From: Acidobacteriota bacterium
GTDB lineage: Bacteria > Acidobacteriota > Terriglobia > Terriglobales > Acidobacteriaceae
Length of the DNA stretch: 38,554 nt
Assembly (NCBI GenBank): GCA_003225055.1
Contig: QIAU01000169.1
Location: forward strand, 1 to 38,554
Direction: 5' to 3'
The translations under genes were made by a program, and so were the position numbers. How positions within the stretch are numbered: position 1 is the first letter of the stretch; every line of letters begins with the position of its first letter. The notes beneath the pieces were generated by a model. That model did no database searches, was not told the origin of the DNA, and saw nothing but the letters and a program-made list of their open reading frames with translations. This document shows, piece by piece, positions 7,098-15,072 of the stretch.

Positions 7098-8924
7098 ATG
7101 AAGCAAGTTACGGCTGTCGTACTGTCGCTGGTGCTCACCGCAATTGCATTTGCGGAGCCGCAGGCGACTGGCGCAGGCAAAACCAAGAGTACCAGGAAGA
7201 AGTCCACTAACGTTTCGGCGGAGCTTCAGCAGCTGAGACAAGCTCTGGAAGCGCAACAGCTGCAGATTCAGCAGCTCAGTGACGAACTCAAGAGCCGTGA
7301 CCAGGCCTTGCAGCAGATGCAGCAGCGCTTGGACCAGAGCCAGGCGGTCGCAACCCAGGCACAGAGCAAGGCGGATGTCGCGGCTTCTCAAGCCAGCCAG
7401 CAGGAGCAGACGGTCACCGCTCTGAAAAACGATGTGACTGATCTGAAGGCGAATGCGGCCAATGTCGCGGTCAATCTCCAGGAAACGCAAAAGAGTTTTC
7501 AGGGGACGCCGGAAAGTCCCACCGCGCTTCGCTATAAGGGGATCACCATCACTCCCGGTGGATTCTTGGCGGCTGAAACCGTGTGGCGCAAACGGGCGCT
7601 GGGAGCGGATATCAACACTCCCTTAAACTCGATTCCCATGTCGGGGGCGTCGGCGAGCAATATCTCCGAGTTCTACGGTTCGGGGCGTCAGTCGCGCGTC
7701 TCCATGTTGGCCGAGGGGAAGGTGAAAAACCTTAAGCTGACGGGCTACGTAGAGGGCGACTTTCTATCCGCCGGCGTCACTTCCAACAACAATCAAAGCA
7801 ACAGCTACACATTCCGGCAGCGGCAAGCGTGGGGACAAGCGGCACTGGACAACGGCTTGACCGTCACGGGCGGTCAGATGTGGAGCCTGGTAATGGAGAA
7901 CAGAAAGGGTCTTGAGCCACGACAGGAAGCATTTCCGCTCCAGATCGACGCGCAATACATCGTGGGCATGAGCTGGACGCGGCAGTATGGATTCCGCGTG
8001 GCTAAGGGCTTTAACAACAAGGCCTGGCTGGGTTTCTCGGTCGAGAACCCACAGATTAACGGCTTGGGCGGGCAGGGTTTGCCTAACCAGGTCATCCTGG
8101 GCGCCCCCGGTTCGAGTGGTGGCTTGTACAATCCCAGCGCAACCTATTCCTTCAACGTTGCGCCTGACTTCGTCGTGAAGGCGGCCTTTGAGCCGGGCAT
8201 CGGACACTACGAAGTGTTTGGCGTAGTGAGTCAGTTCCGGGATCGCATTTATCCGTGCTTTCTCGTGTCGGCCACAACCAGCTGCCAAGGCGTGACGGGT
8301 CCCTCGGCCCGCGGGGCCTTCAATGACATGAAAACTGGCGGTGGGGTAGGGGCGAACGCGCGCCTAGTGGTCTTGAATAAGCATCTGGAATTAGCTGGGC
8401 ATGCTTTGGCCGGAAACGGCATAGGCCGCTATGGCAATGCCGGGCTGCCCGATCTGACCCTGCACCCGGACGGTACGATCGCCTTGATCCGGAATTATCA
8501 AAGCCTGGGCACGATCGAATACCACAATGCGAAGTGGGATCTGTATGTGTACGGCGGCGGAGAGTACGATGGTCGACGAGCCTTCCTGAACGCTGCGGGG
8601 GCCGGAATCGGCTATGGCTCGCCGTTGCGCAAGAACACAGGGTGCTCCACCGACGTGGGTCCGGGAACGGCTACAGGCGGACAGTTCCCGGTTTCCAGTG
8701 GCGGTTTCCTGCCTACGAATCCTACCAATTGCGATGCTAATACTCGTTTGCTATTGGAGGGTTCGACCGGTTTCTGGTACAGAATTTACAATGGTCCGAA
8801 AGGCAGGCTGCAACTCGGAGGCCAATATGCCTACGTGACCCGCAACACTTGGTCTGAGATTGGCGGCCAGCCGAAGGGCATCGAAAACATGTTGTTCACC
8901 TCGGTCCGCTACTACCTGCCGTAA
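7098..8924 (+). CDS. Outer-membrane porin with N-terminal coiled coil
   Basis: The 608-residue product starts with a Sec signal peptide (basic MKQ, hydrophobic VVLSLVLTAIAFA, cut near AFA-EP). A Gln-rich heptad region at about 38-130 follows (LQQLRQALEAQQLQIQQL and similar), predicted to form a coiled coil that could trimerise in the periplasm. From about 145 onward alternating strands rich in Gly, Tyr and Asn, with a terminal aromatic strand (SVRYYLP), indicate a beta-barrel. The layout resembles DcaP/OprP-like porins with periplasmic coiled coils. The substrate is unknown. The start has a GGAGG site a few bases upstream. It is monocistronic by context, with a hairpin after the stop. Confidence 0.8.
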   Translation: MKQVTAVVLSLVLTAIAFAEPQATGAGKTKSTRKKSTNVSAELQQLRQALEAQQLQIQQLSDELKSRDQALQQMQQRLDQSQAVATQAQSKADVAASQASQQEQTVTALKNDVTDLKANAANVAVNLQETQKSFQGTPESPTALRYKGITITPGGFLAAETVWRKRALGADINTPLNSIPMSGASASNISEFYGSGRQSRVSMLAEGKVKNLKLTGYVEGDFLSAGVTSNNNQSNSYTFRQRQAWGQAALDNGLTVTGGQMWSLVMENRKGLEPRQEAFPLQIDAQYIVGMSWTRQYGFRVAKGFNNKAWLGFSVENPQINGLGGQGLPNQVILGAPGSSGGLYNPSATYSFNVAPDFVVKAAFEPGIGHYEVFGVVSQFRDRIYPCFLVSATTSCQGVTGPSARGAFNDMKTGGGVGANARLVVLNKHLELAGHALAGNGIGRYGNAGLPDLTLHPDGTIALIRNYQSLGTIEYHNAKWDLYVYGGGEYDGRRAFLNAAGAGIGYGSPLRKNTGCSTDVGPGTATGGQFPVSSGGFLPTNPTNCDANTRLLLEGSTGFWYRIYNGPKGRLQLGGQYAYVTRNTWSEIGGQPKGIENMLFTSVRYYLP

Positions 8925-8931
8925 TCTGAGT

Positions 8932-8960
8932 GCTCCGGTGTGGCTAGACTGCACCGGAGC
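8932..8960 (+). terminator. Hairpin after the porin gene
   Basis: GCTCCGGTG and CACCGGAGC form a perfect 9-bp stem with an 11-nt loop, 7 nt after the stop. Only a pyrimidine-rich tract, not a pure T run, follows. Confidence 0.6.
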
Positions 8961-9234
8961 GCTTCCTCTTCGTTTCGTCTCCTTCCCTTTCTTCGCGAAT
9001 TTTTATCCGGACTTTACTGTATTGACCCTTAGCTCCGGAAGACTTAACGTCCACCTTATGATAAGGGCGAAGTATTGGCGAAGAGTTTGACCCCGGAATA
9101 CTGCCGTAAGCGGCTGCACGGAATAGGTCGTATAACGACACCACGCTTTGTGCGCGGGTGCGCCTTTGCGACTATGCTAACCGTATTTGCGGAGAAGGGA
9201 CCTGTTGATAATTGTGACCTCCGAAGTTCAACCG
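8961..9234. other. Intergenic, promoter region of the receiver gene
   Basis: About 270 nt between the porin terminator and the receiver gene. TATAAC near 9131 and TATGCT near 9173 could be -10 boxes, but neither has a good -35 partner. Nothing else is seen. Confidence 0.25.
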
Positions 9235-9627
9235 ATGAAGGTGCGCATTCTGATCGTGGATGACAGCGCCCTGCTGCGCGAACAGCTGCGCAGACTGCTG
9301 CAGCAGAATCCAGAGTGGGAGGTGTGTGGCGAATCGGAAGATGGATGCGACGCCGTCCAGAAAACGCGAGAGCTGAACCCGGACCTGATCGTCATGGATT
9401 TCGCAATGCCGCAGATGAACGGCGTGGAAGCCGCTCGCGAGATTACCCGGAACTCACCGACACTCCCCATTTTGATGTTCACCATGTACATGTCCAACCA
9501 GCTGGTCGACGAGGCGAAGGGATCAGGAATTCGCGGGGCCGTGGACAAGAACGAAGCCGGCAAGGTGGTCAAGGGCGTCAAAGCTCTACTGCGTGGTGAA
9601 TCCTTCTTCGACGAAAGCGCTGCCTGA
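9235..9627 (+). CDS. Stand-alone response-regulator receiver protein (CheY-like)
   Basis: A single REC domain of about 130 residues with no output domain. Family landmarks are present: the acidic pair in LIVDDSA, the phospho-acceptor Asp in LIVMDFAMP, the switch Thr in MFTMY and the Lys of VDKNE. Such proteins relay phosphate or bind partners by protein contact. The start is uncertain: ATG 9235 gives the normal REC N-terminus but has no clear Shine-Dalgarno, while GGAGAAGGGA at 9190-9199 would suit TTG 9205 and add ten residues. No histidine kinase is adjacent, so its partner lies elsewhere. Confidence 0.85.
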   Translation: MKVRILIVDDSALLREQLRRLLQQNPEWEVCGESEDGCDAVQKTRELNPDLIVMDFAMPQMNGVEAAREITRNSPTLPILMFTMYMSNQLVDEAKGSGIRGAVDKNEAGKVVKGVKALLRGESFFDESAA

Positions 9628-9699
9628 ACCAGGCCGAGCCCAATCGGCGCCGCTGTGCCCCATCCAGAACTGAAGGCCAGCCCTGAGCACCGATTCGCG

Positions 9700-9708
9700 T
9701 GTCATAAT
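9700..9708 (+). promoter_or_regulatory. Possible extended -10 promoter of yggX
   Basis: TGTCATAAT fits an extended -10 (TGn plus CATAAT), about 30 nt before the yggX start. No -35 match is seen. Confidence 0.3.
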
Positions 9709-9737
9709 ACAAGGATCTGTTACCGGAGGACGGATTC

Positions 9738-10016
9738 ATGAGCGGCCGCAAAGTGTTCTGTGTGAAGTTTCAAAAGGAGCTAGCCGGCTTGGACGAACCT
9801 CCTTTTGACACGGAGCTGGGCCGGAAACTTTACGAGCACGTTTCCAAGGACGCCTGGAACATGTGGATGGAACACTGCAAGATCCTGCTCAACGAGTACC
9901 GGCTGAATCCAGCCCGCAAAGAAGACCAGCAGGTCATCGTGCAACAACTGGAGCAGTACTTCTTCGGAGAAGGCGCGGCACTGCCCAAGGAGTTCGTTCC
10001 CCCCTCGCAAAAGTAG
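9738..10016 (+). CDS. yggX: Probable Fe(2+)-trafficking protein YggX
   Basis: The 92-residue cytoplasmic protein matches the YggX family in size and pattern: VFCVKFQKELAGLDEPPF at the N-terminus with the conserved Cys near residue 8, GRKLYEHVSKDAWNMWMEHCKILLNEYRL in the middle and a C-terminal EQYFFGE. In enterobacteria YggX supports iron-sulfur cluster integrity and protects against oxidative damage. Whether it traffics iron directly is inferred for the family. GGAGGA lies 7 nt before the ATG. It seems to be transcribed alone. Confidence 0.92.
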   Translation: MSGRKVFCVKFQKELAGLDEPPFDTELGRKLYEHVSKDAWNMWMEHCKILLNEYRLNPARKEDQQVIVQQLEQYFFGEGAALPKEFVPPSQK

Positions 10017-10053
10017 GGTCGCAGGTATCAGGTTCAGGTTTCGGGTCTGCCAA
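10017..10053. repeat. Degenerate CAGGT-type microrepeat
   Basis: GTCGCAGGTATCAGGTTCAGGTTTCGGGTCTG repeats an AGGT/CAGGTT word imperfectly. The same style of sequence occurs at 30010-30045 and 31845-31880. Confidence 0.35.
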
Positions 10054-10123
10054 AAAATCACTTGCCTGAGACGCGCGAACCGGCACCTGTACCGTGGAAG
10101 CTCAAGAACGGTGAGCGCCCAGC

Positions 10124-10729
10124 CTAGAAGCGAAACACAATTCCGGTGGTGAGCCGAAAATTGTTTTGCGTACTGTTGAAGAAGCGGGTGTGCAGATCGT
10201 CTCCCTGAAAGCGCCAGGCGAGACCTTTGACTAATTTGTAGTCCAGGCCGGCGCCTACTGCCGTGGTGAAGACCGTATCCGAAGTTGAGAAATTACCACC
10301 GCCGGGGATAGTGCCACTGGAACTGATGTGTCCGGCACCCAGCAGGACGTGGGCAAATGGGGTGAATCGGCTGATGGGCAGGGAGACTCGCGGCCCGAAT
10401 AGGAATGTGTTTACGTGGGTAGTGGCGTCAAAAGGGCCGCAGGGTGGCGAAGGGATCGCTTCGCAGGCGGGAGTGACGCGCGGGGTTCCGTAAGTGCCGC
10501 CGAAATCGGCCACCCCTCCTAACCAGGGTATCAGTTTGAACTCAAGCGAGCCGTCCCAACCATTGAAGTTGGAATTGCTGAAAGAGGGTGAGAGGGGGCG
10601 ACTCGTCGAAAGATCGGCTCTGACATACGAGTAGCCAAGGGAAATATTTCCGGACGGCACGAACTGGGCATTCGCGACCGCTCCGAGCAAGAAAAATGAG
10701 ACAATTCCAAGTGCGGCTGCGCTGCGCAT
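10124..10729 (-). CDS. Small outer-membrane beta-barrel protein
   Basis: A 201-residue protein with a clear signal peptide (ALGIVSFFLLGAVANA, cut before QF) and a sequence of alternating amphipathic strands with short turns, ending in the aromatic motif IVFRF typical of outer-membrane barrels. The length fits an 8-stranded OmpA/OmpW-like barrel. A central Cys pair (PACEAIPSPPCG) lies in a predicted external loop and could form a disulfide. AAGGAGG lies 7 nt before ATG 10727-10729. It is divergent from the beta-propeller gene. The specific function is unknown. Confidence 0.75.
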   Translation of the reverse strand: MRSAAALGIVSFFLLGAVANAQFVPSGNISLGYSYVRADLSTSRPLSPSFSNSNFNGWDGSLEFKLIPWLGGVADFGGTYGTPRVTPACEAIPSPPCGPFDATTHVNTFLFGPRVSLPISRFTPFAHVLLGAGHISSSGTIPGGGNFSTSDTVFTTAVGAGLDYKLVKGLAWRFQGDDLHTRFFNSTQNNFRLTTGIVFRF

Positions 10730-10929
10730 AGCGAATCCTCCTTAATGGTCGAAAATAGGAGTTAGTTTCGCGACAGAAACTAGTTAGATGCTTGTCCGCA
10801 GCAAAGACTTTGCTTGGCGCGGAGAGCTCTCCCTTAACGCTAACCGACCGACACGGCGAGATCGTGGACAGCGTAACAGTTGATGGTTTGACGCGTAGAA
10901 GCCGGCCCTCATTGCATGAAAGCGAGCAA

Positions 10930-11967
10930 ATGATGAGACACGTTCCTTTCTTGATCAGCGCGGCAGTCATTACGGCAGGCCTAATTCTGACCAACCCGGC
11001 GTTAGCGCAACCGTCCGCGGGGTATCACCTGCTGAAGACGTACAAACTCGGCGGCGAGGGCGGCTGGGATTATCTGACCCTGGATAATTCGACTCGCTAT
11101 CTGTACATCTCACGCGGCACGCACGTTATGGTCATCGATGTGGACACTGGCAAGCAAGTCGCAGAGATCGCAGACACACCCGGCGTGCACGGTATCGCGC
11201 TCGCTCCGGAACTCGGACGCGGGTTCACCAGTAACGGCCGTGAAGGAACCGTCAGCATCTTCGACCTGAAGAGCTTTGAGACCTTAAGCAAGGTGAAGGT
11301 TGGACAGAATCCGGACGCGATTCTGTACGATGCGGCCAGCAAACGTGTCTTTACCTTTAATGGCAGAAGCAGCGATTCGACGGTAATTGATGCGGCGAAG
11401 GGGACTTTGGTAGGCACCATCCAGTTAGAGGGGAAGCCGGAGTTTGCGGTTAGCGACGGAAGGGGCGAGTTGTTCGTCAATATTGAAGATAAGAACCAAC
11501 TGGATGCGCTCGATTCGAACAAGTTGGAAGTAAAGGCGCGCTGGCCGCTATCGCCCTGCGAAGGCCCGAGCGGACTCGCCCTGGATCGGGAGAACCGGCG
11601 GCTGTTCTCCGGATGCGAGAAACTGCTGGCCATTGTGGATGCCGACAGCGGGAAGGTCGTCAGCACTCTGCCGATTTGTGACGGGGTTGATGCGACCGCC
11701 TACGATGAGGAGACGAAGCTGGCATTTGCGTCTTGCCGCGATGGCAAGCTGACCGTGATCCGCGAAGCGTCACCCAACCAGTTCAGCGTGATGGAAAACG
11801 CGACGACCCAAGAAGGGGCGCGAACCATGGCGTTGGATCGAAAGAACCATCAGGTCTATACAGTCACGGCCAAATTTGGACCGCGGCCCGAGCCAACCGA
11901 ACAAAATCCGCACCCGAGGCCTTCGATTACTCCGGATTCCTTTGTGGTGCTGGTGATGGGAAAATGA
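10930..11967 (+). CDS. Secreted YVTN-type beta-propeller protein
   Basis: The frame is open from 10792, but ATG 10930 (or 10933) is preferred because it puts a signal peptide at the N-terminus (VPFLISAAVITAGLI, cut near ALA-QP). The mature part of about 320 residues is a series of roughly 40-residue repeats with the pattern YLYISRGT, VMVIDVDTGK, ISPELGRGFT-like, typical of YVTN/SMP-30-like seven-bladed propellers in the periplasm or outside the cell. Two Cys pairs occur in late blades (SPCEG with FSGCEK; LPICDG with ASCRDG) and may be disulfides. The C-terminus is proline-rich (TEQNPHPRPSITP). No ligand or catalytic site is identified. Confidence 0.75.
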   Translation: MMRHVPFLISAAVITAGLILTNPALAQPSAGYHLLKTYKLGGEGGWDYLTLDNSTRYLYISRGTHVMVIDVDTGKQVAEIADTPGVHGIALAPELGRGFTSNGREGTVSIFDLKSFETLSKVKVGQNPDAILYDAASKRVFTFNGRSSDSTVIDAAKGTLVGTIQLEGKPEFAVSDGRGELFVNIEDKNQLDALDSNKLEVKARWPLSPCEGPSGLALDRENRRLFSGCEKLLAIVDADSGKVVSTLPICDGVDATAYDEETKLAFASCRDGKLTVIREASPNQFSVMENATTQEGARTMALDRKNHQVYTVTAKFGPRPEPTEQNPHPRPSITPDSFVVLVMGK

Positions 11968-12222
11968 ACGGCATTCTTGACCCAACCCAGACAGAAGATT
12001 GCCAGCGATTGCAGGGCGCCTTTTGGACGAATTCCTGTACCAGAACAGTCTCCAGCTTTTTCCAGCCGCGACGCCACAATATATTCCCCAGAACGGACAT
12101 GAACCTGTGAGGTAAAAGTCAATCGGCAGATTTTTCAATAAAAGCAGGGTCGAGGAACCTGGGCAACATCCATCTTCGATAAACTAGGGAAGAATTCATT
12201 CGATCAAGCTTAGAGGAAAATC

Positions 12223-13002
12223 ATGCCCACGTCGGACGAGAAGTTTTATAACGCCAAGATTACAAAACGCGTAGATTACGCCCCTGATCTGTGGAGTATT
12301 CGGGTCAATCCGGGAGGCGAGTTCCGTTTTCAACCGGGGCAGTACGCCACCTTGGGCGTGCAGGGACCGGAGAAGCGGAGCGAGCGAGCATACTCCATCG
12401 TTTCTTCGCCCTACGAAGACGAGATCGAATTCTTCTTTGAACTGGTGCCCCAGGGAGAGCTCACTCCGCAGCTCTACAAGTTGCAACTGGGCGATTCGAT
12501 GCTGATGCGTAAAGTCCCGAAAGGCCGGTTCATGCTCGAGATCAAGACCTTGCGCACCAACCACCTGCTGGTATCCACGGTCACTGGACTGGCGCCCTTT
12601 ATCAGCTACATGCGCACTCTTAACAAAGACTATCGCGAAGGCAAATTTCCGCAAGGGCACAAGCTGTATCTCCTGAACGGGGCCAGTCGTTCCTGGGAAT
12701 TCGCTTACTATGAAGAGGTGCAGAAGATCGCGAAGCAATCTCCCTGGCTGACCGATGTGTTTACGATCAGCCGTCCGTGGGAAGACGAGAAGTGGACGGG
12801 CGAAACCGGACGAGTGGACGACTTGCTGCGCAAGTACGCTGATATGTGGGGTCTCACCGGCGAAAACTGCATGGCTTACCTGTGCGGTCATCCCGATATG
12901 ATCGAGCACGGCAAGGGGATTTTGAAACGCAAGGGATTTCCCAAAGAGGCTTTGAAGGAAGAGATTTACTGGATTCCCGCGAAAAAAGCAGTAGCGACTT
13001 AA
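12223..13002 (+). CDS. Ferredoxin-NADP+ reductase-like FAD oxidoreductase
   Basis: The 259-residue protein has the two-domain ferredoxin-reductase fold: an N-terminal FAD-binding barrel with RAYS at 55-58 and a C-terminal NAD(P)-binding domain with TGLAPFISYMR at 121-131 and CGHPDMIEHG at 221-230. The family moves electrons between NAD(P)H and ferredoxin or flavodoxin. In this context no partner gene is adjacent, so direction and partner are open. The usual TGTGIAP is varied to TGLAP. GAGGAAAATC precedes the ATG. It converges on tetR. Confidence 0.85.
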   Translation: MPTSDEKFYNAKITKRVDYAPDLWSIRVNPGGEFRFQPGQYATLGVQGPEKRSERAYSIVSSPYEDEIEFFFELVPQGELTPQLYKLQLGDSMLMRKVPKGRFMLEIKTLRTNHLLVSTVTGLAPFISYMRTLNKDYREGKFPQGHKLYLLNGASRSWEFAYYEEVQKIAKQSPWLTDVFTISRPWEDEKWTGETGRVDDLLRKYADMWGLTGENCMAYLCGHPDMIEHGKGILKRKGFPKEALKEEIYWIPAKKAVAT

Positions 13003-13048
13003 ATCCTCACCGCCGAGCACACCGGAGGCGGAGAAAAAACAATCCTGG

Positions 13049-13065
13049 CCCCGGCGTTCCCGGGG
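13049..13065 (-). terminator. Hairpin between the reductase and tetR genes
   Basis: CCCCGG/CCGGGG with a 5-nt loop lies between the two convergent genes. On the minus strand TTTTTT follows after 9 nt, so it may end tetR transcripts. Confidence 0.35.
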
Positions 13066-13078
13066 GGAAGAACTGAGC

Positions 13079-13678
13079 CTACCGGAACGCCCCGGAGAAA
13101 AAGATTTCGGTGTACTGCTGAATCAGGTCCTCCTCCTGCAACAGCCCTTCCGCTTTGTACCACTGATAAATCCAGTTGATCATTCCTAGTAGGGCAAATG
13201 CCGCGGCGCGGGCATTAAGACTTCGGGCATTTCGAATTCGTTGCACCTCTCCGATCAGGCTCTCCACAAATTGGATGTACTCCTTCTTGCGGGCATTTAC
13301 CCGCTTGCCTAGGCTTGCAGGGAGCGGATGGTTCTCATGAAGGATCACCGTGATCTCGCGATCGCGGGCGCGCAGCACCAGCTGAATATGCAATCGAATA
13401 AGGGCGCGCAGCCGCTCCTCCGGATCGGATACCTTGCGAACCGGCACCAGGACACGCTCCTCGGTGATGTCCATGGCGTGGTTCATGATGTGGAACAGAA
13501 TCTCGTCCTTGCTGCGAAAGTGGTGATAGAGTCCGCCCTTGCTTAGCTTAAGGGCGGCGGAGATATCGTTCATCGAGGTGGCATCGTAGCCGCGCTCCCG
13601 AAAAAGGCGTGCAGAGGCGCGCAGGATTTCCTGGCGGGAGTCGGGGACCAGTTCTCGGGGCATGGACGGAAACAGCAT
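13079..13678 (-). CDS. TetR/AcrR-family transcriptional regulator
   Basis: A 199-residue (194 if it starts at ATG 13661-13663) one-domain-plus-ligand-pocket repressor. The N-terminal HTH is typical: ILRASARLFRERGYDATSMNDISAAL then LSKGGLYHHFRSKDEIL. The C-terminal all-helical part resembles regulators of acyl-CoA or lipid genes, but the ligand is not predictable. Neither start has a good ribosome-binding site. The divergent region holds a palindromic operator at 13810-13831 of the kind TetR proteins bind, so it probably controls the rightward promoter and perhaps itself. Fatty-acid genes lie 14 kb away with no matching operator seen. Confidence 0.88.
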   Translation of the reverse strand: MLFPSMPRELVPDSRQEILRASARLFRERGYDATSMNDISAALKLSKGGLYHHFRSKDEILFHIMNHAMDITEERVLVPVRKVSDPEERLRALIRLHIQLVLRARDREITVILHENHPLPASLGKRVNARKKEYIQFVESLIGEVQRIRNARSLNARAAAFALLGMINWIYQWYKAEGLLQEEDLIQQYTEIFFSGAFR

Positions 13679-13773
13679 AACAGCAGGCCACGAAATGCCA
13701 AATGCTGGCGCCGCTTGTGTGGAGATCGATGGTTGCTATTAATATCTGGATTAAGGACAAGCGGGGTTTACTC

Positions 13774-13802
13774 TTGACTTGCCACGCCGAACCTCGTAGG
13801 AT
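13774..13802 (+). promoter_or_regulatory. Sigma70-type promoter facing ilvC
   Basis: TTGACT at 13774-13779 and TAGGAT at 13797-13802 are separated by 17 bp. The expected start is about 13809, right at the edge of the palindromic operator. Confidence 0.55.
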
Positions 13803-13809
13803 TTTCTAA

Positions 13810-13831
13810 ACAGACCGACCGGTCGGTTTGT
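13810..13831. promoter_or_regulatory. TetR-family operator (22-bp near-perfect palindrome)
   Basis: The core ACCGACCGGTCGGT (13814-13827) is a perfect palindrome, flanked by ACAG and TTGT, which match in three of four positions. It lies about 132 bp upstream of tetR and overlaps the predicted +1 of the promoter toward ilvC, so binding would block initiation. Confidence 0.75.
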
Positions 13832-13838
13832 AGGTTAT

Positions 13839-13922
13839 ATGTCAAGCCTGGAGCGCTGCACCCGGGGTCCTTGGGAGAGCGGTGCTCTCCTCCGAGTTCG
13901 CGATTTTTTGGGGCTTAAGTAA
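13839..13922 (+). CDS. Possible ilv leader ORF (27 codons)
   Basis: ATG 13839 opens a short frame about 30 nt into the predicted transcript. It encodes five Leu and one Val, including LLRV, within a region that also folds as GGAGAGC-GGT-GCTCTCC (13874-13890) and has TTTTTT at 13904-13909. This is the general arrangement of an attenuator leader, but the Leu/Val density is modest and the T tract is not adjacent to the stem. It may be chance. Confidence 0.25.
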   Translation: MSSLERCTRGPWESGALLRVRDFLGLK

Positions 13923-14020
13923 TTTTTCCGATACGTAAGCTGCCTGTTGCGTCACTTGGTGTGTGAAAACGAAACCGGTCACAAAATCTCAGGATGACGA
14001 CGCATAGCAGGAGAAAATCA

Positions 14021-15072
14021 GTGCCAGCCAAAGTTTTTTATGAACGCGAGGCCAATCCCAGCGCCCTGATGGGCAAAACCATTGCCATCCTGGGCTACGG
14101 CAGCCAGGGACACGCCCAGGCGCAGAACCTGCGCGACAGCGGGTACCAGGTCATTGTCGGGCTTGATCCGCAAAGAGGGTCACGACAGCAGGCTCGGGCG
14201 GATGGGATGGCGGTCGTGAGTCCGGCCGAGGCGGGCAAGCGGGCGGATTGGATCCAGATCCTCACCCCCGATGAAACTCAGGCAGAACTTTATCAGGCTT
14301 CGATCAAGCCATTTCTTCATGCCGGCAAAACCCTGGGCGTCTCGCACGGGTTCACCATTTCAAAACTATCGAACCAGCGAAGGATGTCGATGTCGTGATG
14401 ATCGCTCCCAAGAGTCCGGGCCACCTGCTGCGGCGGGTTTACAGCCAGGGCAAGGGAGTTCCTTCCCTGCTGGCGATTTATCAGGACGCCACTGGACGCG
14501 CCCACGAGCTGGCTCTGGCCTATGCCCACGGGATCGGTTCTACGCGGGCCGGTGTTCTGGAAACCACTTTTAAAGAAGAAACTGAGACTGACCTGTTCGG
14601 AGAGCAATCCGTGCTCTGCGGCGGGCTGACTTCTCTGATCAAGAAGGGCTTTGAGACTCTAGTCGAGTCCGGTTATCAGCCTGAGATTGCCTACTTCGAA
14701 TGTTTGCACGAGATGAAGCTCATCGTTGACCTCATCTATGAAGGCGGGCTCGGCCGGATGCGGCATTCCATCTCCAACACCGCCGAATATGGCGATCTGA
14801 CGCGTGGAGAGAAAGTTGTCGGCGAAGCTACCCGCACCGCCATGAAACAGATCCTGGCACGCATTCAGGATGGAACTTTTGCTCGGGAATGGATCGAAGA
14901 AAACCGCAAGGGCGGCAAGAATTTCGCTGCGCTGCGCGAAAAAGAGAAGCAGCACCAGATTGAAGAGGTCGGCGCACAGCTGCGCGCGATGATGTCGTGG
15001 CTGCCGCAGGACCGAAAGAAATCGAGCACCCAACCGGCAGATCTGAAACAGGCGCAGGCCGGCAATGCTTAA
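14021..15072 (+). pseudogene. ilvC: Ketol-acid reductoisomerase, frameshifted
   Basis: IlvC converts acetolactate or acetohydroxybutyrate to the dihydroxy acid with NADPH and Mg2+. GTG 14021 with AGGAG upstream gives the normal N-terminus (PAKVFYE). The first frame has the Rossmann motif GYGSQGHAQAQNL and runs to SHGFTI, then goes out of frame to TGA 14396-14398. The other frame resumes homology at [23 protein letters not shown] and carries the catalytic part: [13 protein letters not shown] (Mg-binding Asp and Glu), ECLHEMKL and [11 protein letters not shown]. The junction lies near 14353-14362 and fits loss of 4 bases (or 1 base plus a codon). GTG 14395 overlaps the TGA, so a split product is imaginable, but the break falls inside the Rossmann domain. 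The gene ends overlapping ilvB by 8 nt. Confidence 0.85.

Noticed and set aside
10792-10929. N-terminal extension of the beta-propeller gene
   Set aside because: It would place the signal peptide internally; ATG 10930 puts it at the start.
12196-13020. Leftward 274-codon open frame
   Set aside because: Antisense to the ferredoxin reductase-like gene and without recognisable motifs.
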